From the NCBI GenBank assembly GCA_027575765.1, contig JANBPT010000276.1, positions 1-48,636 on the forward strand: a stretch of 48,636 nt of DNA. The letters run 5' to 3'. The position numbers and the translations under genes were made by a program. This document shows positions 43,999-48,636 of the stretch, piece after piece. Below the pieces are notes generated by a model. That model ran no database searches, was not told the DNA's origin, and was given only the letters and a program-made list of their open reading frames with translations. The DNA is from Tieghemiomyces parasiticus. Taxonomy: Eukaryota; Kickxellomycota; Dimargaritomycetes; Dimargaritales; Dimargaritaceae. Positions within the stretch are counted from its first letter, which is position 1; each line of letters starts with the position of its first letter.

Positions 43999-46064
43999 CC
44001 CGTTGCCCTCAGATTTTCGAATATCATACAGGCCTTAAATTCGCTGGGCTGGAGATAGGAGGGCTTCGATTTTCAGATGACTTTGACGTACCTTCATTTA
44101 TTCAGGATCATAGTTACGATACCTTTTCTGGCGACTAGGGTAAGTCAGTAGCTCGTAACGATGGCCCCGACCCAAGTCGCAGGTGCTGTTAGTTGGTATT
44201 GATGTATTTGATGGTTCGACCGCCGATGCAATAGTAAAGCACCGAGTCTCTGTGTAGGATATAGCACACGATGGTTGGGAGAAGGCGGCAATTTGTTCAG
44301 TATGGGTACTCTTGACCCTGTGATTTAGAATCACTATATAAGGACAGCGCGTACACTCCAATTCTTGGTGCTTATAACCGAGATTGTTCACTAGGGTAGC
44401 ATTAAAAGTGGATTGAGGGCTAAACACTAGGTGGAAGAGGCTTATGCTGTGAGCCTATCGGATAGATGATTGTATTCCACCAAGGGACTCGCTAAGGTGA
44501 GAGCCTTTCATATTTAAATGTTTAACATCCGATAAGGTGGAAGGAAAATACGAACACTGTCAGTTAGGATGGCTTAATGACAGTAATGGGCATTAAAAAA
44601 TCCTTGAAGGGACATGGTCAGTTGTATAATAGACGGCCTCATGGAAGAATATAAAGGAGTGTACAATATAGAACCATCTAGTAGACTGTAAAAGGATACG
44701 CGAGGAATTTTTTAACCCTGCGGCGAGGTAAATAACAAAGTAATTCCGTAAGGAAGGGGCCAATTCCACCATGGGTTGAACCTGAAAAGCAAGTTGTTTC
44801 GCACGTACCTGAAATTCATTGAGAGAGGCAAAATGTGATCCCTTCAGGGCCTGTGCTTACCGGTTCTGTGGGAGCTGTGGGCCTGGAGTCGGAGTTAATT
44901 GTTTTAACAATTCAAGTATTGCACGGTGATAATGATCGTCCAGAAAGAGGTAGTAATAGATGAACCTCTATAAAAGCTCTCGTTCGGTACAGGGACCTAT
45001 GCCTGTTAAGCTTGATTGTAGATTTGCCTGGGCAACATTCCCATGAGAGACAAGTCGAGTCGCCGAGGTGGTTTCTTGGTCAGTGCGAGCAGACCGATAC
45101 TGGAACTATTGTAATAAAAGATAATAGTAAACTAGACTACTAGGGAGCCTTTCATGTACGGTCAAAAGGCAGAGCACCATCACCATCGATAACGTGAAGG
45201 CTTGGCCTCTCGGCAAGGCGTCAACCTTCAAGGACAGATCATGTGGAGCCGGAGGGGAGCCACCATTGGCTGGGCGGGTTCCCTCTGTCGTAGGCCTGGA
45301 GGGAGGTCGGATACGTGGACGTCCATCACAGTCTGCTGAGTACATGGAATGGGGAGATCGTTTATACTCAGGTTCGGATTCAGGTGACCTTGGTAACCAT
45401 GGGAGGATTGGCTAAGCCGAGGCATTTAAGCAGCTGCAAGAATCTTCCTGAACCGTTAGTATCCCTTTGGCACCCGCGCTTGTGTAGATCAATTGTGATT
45501 ATTTTTAGTACCATCAACCTGCGAGTGACATCCCCTGCGGCTGCTGGCGATCGGAGCAAGTCATACATATATATGTGTGCCACGGTAGCATCCTGCCGTC
45601 CACAGTAAAATCGAGACCCACCCATTCTTTCGCAATCACACTTACTGACATTTTCCGGTGGAAGGCGGACCCTAGAAAATGACATCCTCTCGTAGACATA
45701 TCAGCCCGATGAATATCAACCAGTTAGAGACGGTATATCCATCATACTTTATTGTCTTTCAATAGCCTAAGGCTGCCTACTGTTCTGTCCTTAGCAACCG
45801 TCATAGGTGACTTGAATTAGACTCTGTTGATGAACGTCGTAGGCTATTGGCCACCGCTTCTCTTATAATCACTACCACATCTAATTAACTGCCAATCAGC
45901 CAGCATCTGATGAGATTGGTAAGCCTGTGATGCGATTCTAATACCTGACTTCCCGTGGCAGCGGCCTTTCTGTTTCAAGAGCATTCGAGGTAAAACCGTT
46001 ATGACCGGAAATCCAACCGACGGCTTGATCCAAACGCCGAATGGATTGACCGATTCTGTTCAAG

Positions 46065-46070
46065 TATAAA
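46065..46070 (+). promoter_or_regulatory. TATA box of the 46207 secreted-protein gene
   Basis: TATAAA in AAGTATAAAGGCC, about 140 bp upstream of the ATG at 46207 and followed by a C/T-rich leader. Confidence 0.6.
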
Positions 46071-46206
46071 GGCCATAGGCGCCGCATGCTAGCTATAATC
46101 TTCATCAACCCAGTCATCATAAGCAATTGCCATATCCTCTCCAACCCCTGCCCACTTCAACACCGCCACCTCCAACTTAAACTTATTCCTACCCTTCTTG
46201 TTTAAC

Positions 46207-46650
46207 ATGAAGTCCGCCGCCCTGGTCCACATTTCTACGCTGGCTGTGATTAGCCTCCTTGCGTTCGGCCAGGCCCACGATCAGAATGCCGCCATCATCG
46301 CCTCCGAATCCATCATTATGCCCAGTGAACTATCCTCAGCCTCGGACGTTGTGGAACCTAGCGAGGTGGCGCCCATGTCCCCCGTTACAGGAGACGCCAC
46401 TGAAATTGAAGTGCCGGAACCGACCGCCACCGGGACTGACGACGACGACGACGAGCCGATAATGATCGCCATCGAAGGAAACGAGGGCGAGGCTCCCGGT
46501 AGAGCTGTCGTGTGGACCCGCGTCCTTCAACGCTGCATTCCGAGCCACTATTGGAACAACCGTTGCCACGATTGCTCTCGCGACTACTACTGGGACGGAA
46601 GATGCCACCGCTGTACCCACAGCTACTACCGTCGACACGGCCACTGCTAA
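46207..46650 (+). CDS. Secreted protein: acidic pro-region and six-Cys basic tail of three repeats
   Basis: Single exon of 147 residues from the ATG at 46207; an earlier in-frame TTG is not used. Signal peptide 1 to about 23 (MKSAALVHISTLAVISLLAFGQA). Residues 24 to about 100 are Glu/Asp/Ser/Pro-rich with a GTDDDDDEP run and no cysteine. Residues about 101-147 are basic and aromatic with six cysteines spaced C-x9-CHDC-x9-CHRC-x10-C. These form three tandem units of the type C-x3-YY/W-x3-C-H-x-C (PSHYWNNRC, SRDYYWDGRC, THSYYRRHGHC). An acidic pro-segment before a cationic Cys-rich tail is the layout of many secreted antimicrobial or effector precursors, and the CHxC pairs could also bind metal. 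I know no family with this exact spacing. Function is unassigned. Confidence 0.82.
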   Translation: MKSAALVHISTLAVISLLAFGQAHDQNAAIIASESIIMPSELSSASDVVEPSEVAPMSPVTGDATEIEVPEPTATGTDDDDDEPIMIAIEGNEGEAPGRAVVWTRVLQRCIPSHYWNNRCHDCSRDYYWDGRCHRCTHSYYRRHGHC

Positions 46651-47199
46651 ACCGCTGGACTACAGAGTTGGGCCGCTACTCGGGCTGCGGCCCACCGTTC
46701 TTTACCCTGGCGCTATTCCTTTCTTTCGTTTGCAACCGTACCCCTTCTAACCGACACTTCGCAACCCCTTGCTTTTGACGCCCTATAAACACAACCCTTG
46801 TCGTATTTGGTGACATAGTTGATTGGCTCTGTATTGGAGCCCTACCATAATAGAAATATTGCCCACCTGGCTGCGGTTCTTAATGGCGTGGAAGTCCCAA
46901 TACCATTGCGCTGTGTATAGCATACCCGATCGACCCTGATCAATCTCTTATACAGCTAGCGGACAGCTTAAATACTTGACGGGGTTTATTACGATCCGTA
47001 TCTGGTATTCAGATAGGACTTGAAGGCACGCACGAACAGACAGCACCCTCTTGAGAGTAGTATCTGGTTACGATAATTGAGGCGTCCCCCTGGTCTAGAG
47101 AATTATTGTTTCAACCACTTAATAGATAAATGAGCGACGAAATAAATAGGCAACGGAGATTCGTTGATGAAACCGAGGATCCAGTGACGGAGCTCTACC
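46651..47199. other. Convergent intergenic region
   Basis: 3' flanks of two secreted-protein genes transcribed toward each other. No gene, repeat or RNA was seen. Confidence 0.5.
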
Positions 47200-47409
47200 C
47201 TAAACCGCCCAGCAGGCTCCACCCTGGCAGCCGGTACCACAGTATTCGACAGTCGTTCCACAGTAGCCCCACCGGCCACAGCACCCGCCACTGGGGCACG
47301 AGTTGCTGGGACCACACACTCCAGCATAGCCCTGACCGTCGGGACGGGCTAGAACAGCGACGGAGGCAATGACAGCGAGAGTCAGAGTAAGGGCAACGGT
47401 GAACTTCAT
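47200..47409 (-). CDS. Minimal secreted chitin-binding (CBM18/hevein-like) protein
   Basis: 69 residues from the ATG at 47409. Signal peptide 1 to about 22 (MKFTVALTLTLAVIASVAVLA) is followed by a short linker and one hevein-like module, about 31-67: CGPSNSCPSGGCCGRWGYCG followed by the TVEYCGTGCQGGACW end. The conserved S-x-W/G-Y-C-G type sugar-binding site is represented by RWGYCG and the downstream Tyr. Eight cysteines fit the four disulfides of a full module. It binds chitin or chito-oligosaccharides outside the cell. It may act in the fungus's own wall, protect it from chitinases, or mask fragments. There is no catalytic domain. A TATA box lies at 47640-47647. Confidence 0.9.
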   Translation of the reverse strand: MKFTVALTLTLAVIASVAVLARPDGQGYAGVCGPSNSCPSGGCCGRWGYCGTTVEYCGTGCQGGACWAV

Positions 47410-48636
47410 GGTGGCGGAGTTGGCGAGGGGGCTGGTGACGGAAGAGAGGGGCGTATAAAGTAACGACCGTGAACGAGGAAGGGGTGAGGGGGGATGAAAA
47501 GACAGACCTATGATGGTGAAGGAGTCCTAGGATCAACCAGGAGTACTACGCGTGAAGTCAACGTGAGGTTGTTTTGGTAGGCGGGGGGAAGGTGACTACG
47601 TTGAGGCTGGTTGTGGTTTCGACAGCTCAGAGATGGACCTTTATATACCCAATGACGCCAAAGTATCGGCAGACATGTTGGCCACGCGCTATTGCTAAAT
47701 CTAAGTCCCGACCAAAAGTTACCAGTGGGGGGGGGAGAGCAGATTATGTCCGACGGAGTCCTGATGAGCCGAGAAGACGAACAGTACAAAGCGACTTGGT
47801 ATGGCTCCTTGAGAGCTTTCTCCACCTTCACAGTCGTCCTCTCAGCCTGTGATAATGCGTGGCGTGCAGCCAGTGTTGCAGGTTGGTAGAAGCGGCGTTC
47901 CAATATACGACTCGGTAGGTGGAGGGAGGGGGGATCAGGGACAGGGGGGGTTAGAACCACTCTCTGCTCTCAATTCGGATTCTTTTGGCAAGCTAAGGCG
48001 TTAGACTCGCTTCCAATTTGGACAAAGGAGAGGGTGGTTATTATTATTTAGCTGACTGTACTAGTACAGGAGGCTAAGATGCAAAGGATGGGAGAGGACT
48101 CGAAGTGTCTAAGTGGAGGAACAAGTCCAAATCTAGATAAAGGCAGGTACACCACCAACGGTGGGTTTGCCCTGGGAGAAAACATATGCACCTCTAGTTA
48201 TTCATTAAAGGGGGGGGGAGGGGTAACGTGCATGGAAGGACTAGTGGCTTCCAATAGCATTGAACACCATTAGGGTACGGGTAAGCTAACATCCGTGCAT
48301 GAAGGAGCCGCCACGCTCACGCGTTCACCTACCCCCTACCCTCTTGATACCATTTGTCAATGCCCAGCGCAATCAAGGGACGGGAAGAACCGCGGCTAGC
48401 GACGTCGCTAGGCTCCATGGACCGCCTTCCGCCTTTCCGTTATTAAAAGGGGCATACTTTCAAGACGGGGCAGAGGAACTTCAGACCAAGTCATCCGCCG
48501 CCGTACCCAATTACGCACCGTTTGAAGATTGGGGAGGGGGGGGGGGACGTGGACATACACTCGACCTGGCTTGGCGTCCTAGCGCTTACAGAAAACCGCG
48601 GATTGTTTATCAGAATAGTTTGGGCTGCAGAAATAT
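47410..48636. other. Right edge, no supported gene
   Basis: Holds the upstream region of the hevein-like gene. The frame at 47508-47960 minus (150 codons, beginning at GTG) overlaps that promoter and has no domain or ATG. Poly-G runs occur near 47725-47735, 48210-48220 and 48535-48546. Confidence 0.45.
47640..47647 (-). promoter_or_regulatory. TATA box upstream of the hevein-like gene
   Basis: TATATAAA followed by GG on the minus strand, about 230 bp upstream of the ATG at 47409. The spacing would allow a leader of about 200 bases. Confidence 0.5.

Larger units (their letters stand above)
43401..46206. other. 2.8-kb gene-free stretch
   Basis: AT-richer intergenic DNA. The longest open stretch, 44098-44427 minus, 109 codons, begins at GTG and has no ATG or domain. 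A 14-base perfect palindrome lies at 43985-43998. The TATA box at 46065 belongs to the next gene. Confidence 0.45.

Noticed and set aside
47750..47795. CTGATGAG...GAA resembling a hammerhead ribozyme core
   Set aside because: The bases between CTGATGAG and GAA do not form a proper stem II, the nucleotide after GAA is C instead of A, and no closing stems I and III were found.
47508..47960. 150-codon frame on the minus strand
   Set aside because: Starts at GTG, lies in the promoter region of the hevein-like gene and has no domain.

Overview
The window is nuclear DNA of a fungus. Evidence: intron-bearing genes with GTAAGT-type donors and pyrimidine-rich leaders, a fungal set of housekeeping genes (UV-damage endonuclease, DysF-domain peroxin, OCA/SIW14-type phosphatase, PPAT), several small secreted proteins including a single-module chitin binder, and a eukaryotic 5S rRNA gene. 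A MERIT40/BABAM1 gene and a TSTD2-type rhodanese, both absent from budding yeast, point to an early-diverging (zygomycete-grade) lineage. The genus cannot be named from sequence alone. No transposon, CRISPR array or viral gene was recognised.

Layout. 0-4.4 kb: two short secreted-protein genes (477-794 and 3163-3366, minus) in otherwise empty DNA. 4.4-6.5 kb: a class I cyclic-nucleotide phosphodiesterase (minus), followed by about 10.8 kb without a convincing gene. That gap holds a purine/pyrimidine strand-asymmetric tract, a GC/GT dinucleotide repeat and an 11-bp inverted repeat. 17.3-28.6 kb is a compact, GC-richer island: DysF peroxin (minus), TrhO/TSTD2-like rhodanese (plus), SF3A3/Prp9 (minus), a secreted protein with an F-box-like motif (plus) and a UVDE nuclease (minus). 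Gene pairs are convergent with gaps of about 150-180 bp, or divergent. 30.8 kb carries a lone 5S rRNA gene. 31.5-36.3 kb: BABAM1 (minus), divergent from an OCA/SIW14-type pseudophosphatase (plus), then a five-exon phosphopantetheine adenylyltransferase (plus). 36.3-48.6 kb is gene-poor. It holds a possible decayed coding block (about 36.5-37.1 kb), a second large secreted protein (41.9-43.4 kb), a secreted protein with an acidic middle and a six-cysteine basic tail (46.2-46.7 kb) and a hevein-like mini-protein (47.2-47.4 kb).

Nine of the genes needed no splicing or were rebuilt by joining exons whose phases agree. Exon coordinates are in the entries. Start codons are uncertain for the phosphodiesterase and PPAT.

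The genes do not form one pathway. Two themes recur: ordinary intracellular maintenance (splicing, DNA repair, tRNA modification, CoA synthesis, peroxisome membrane, cAMP turnover), and a set of secreted proteins driven by TATA-box promoters that sit about 110-230 bp upstream of the ATG. The least familiar material is the secreted set (46207-46650, 25465-26751, 41914-43400) and the OCA-type protein, whose catalytic arginine is replaced by glutamate.
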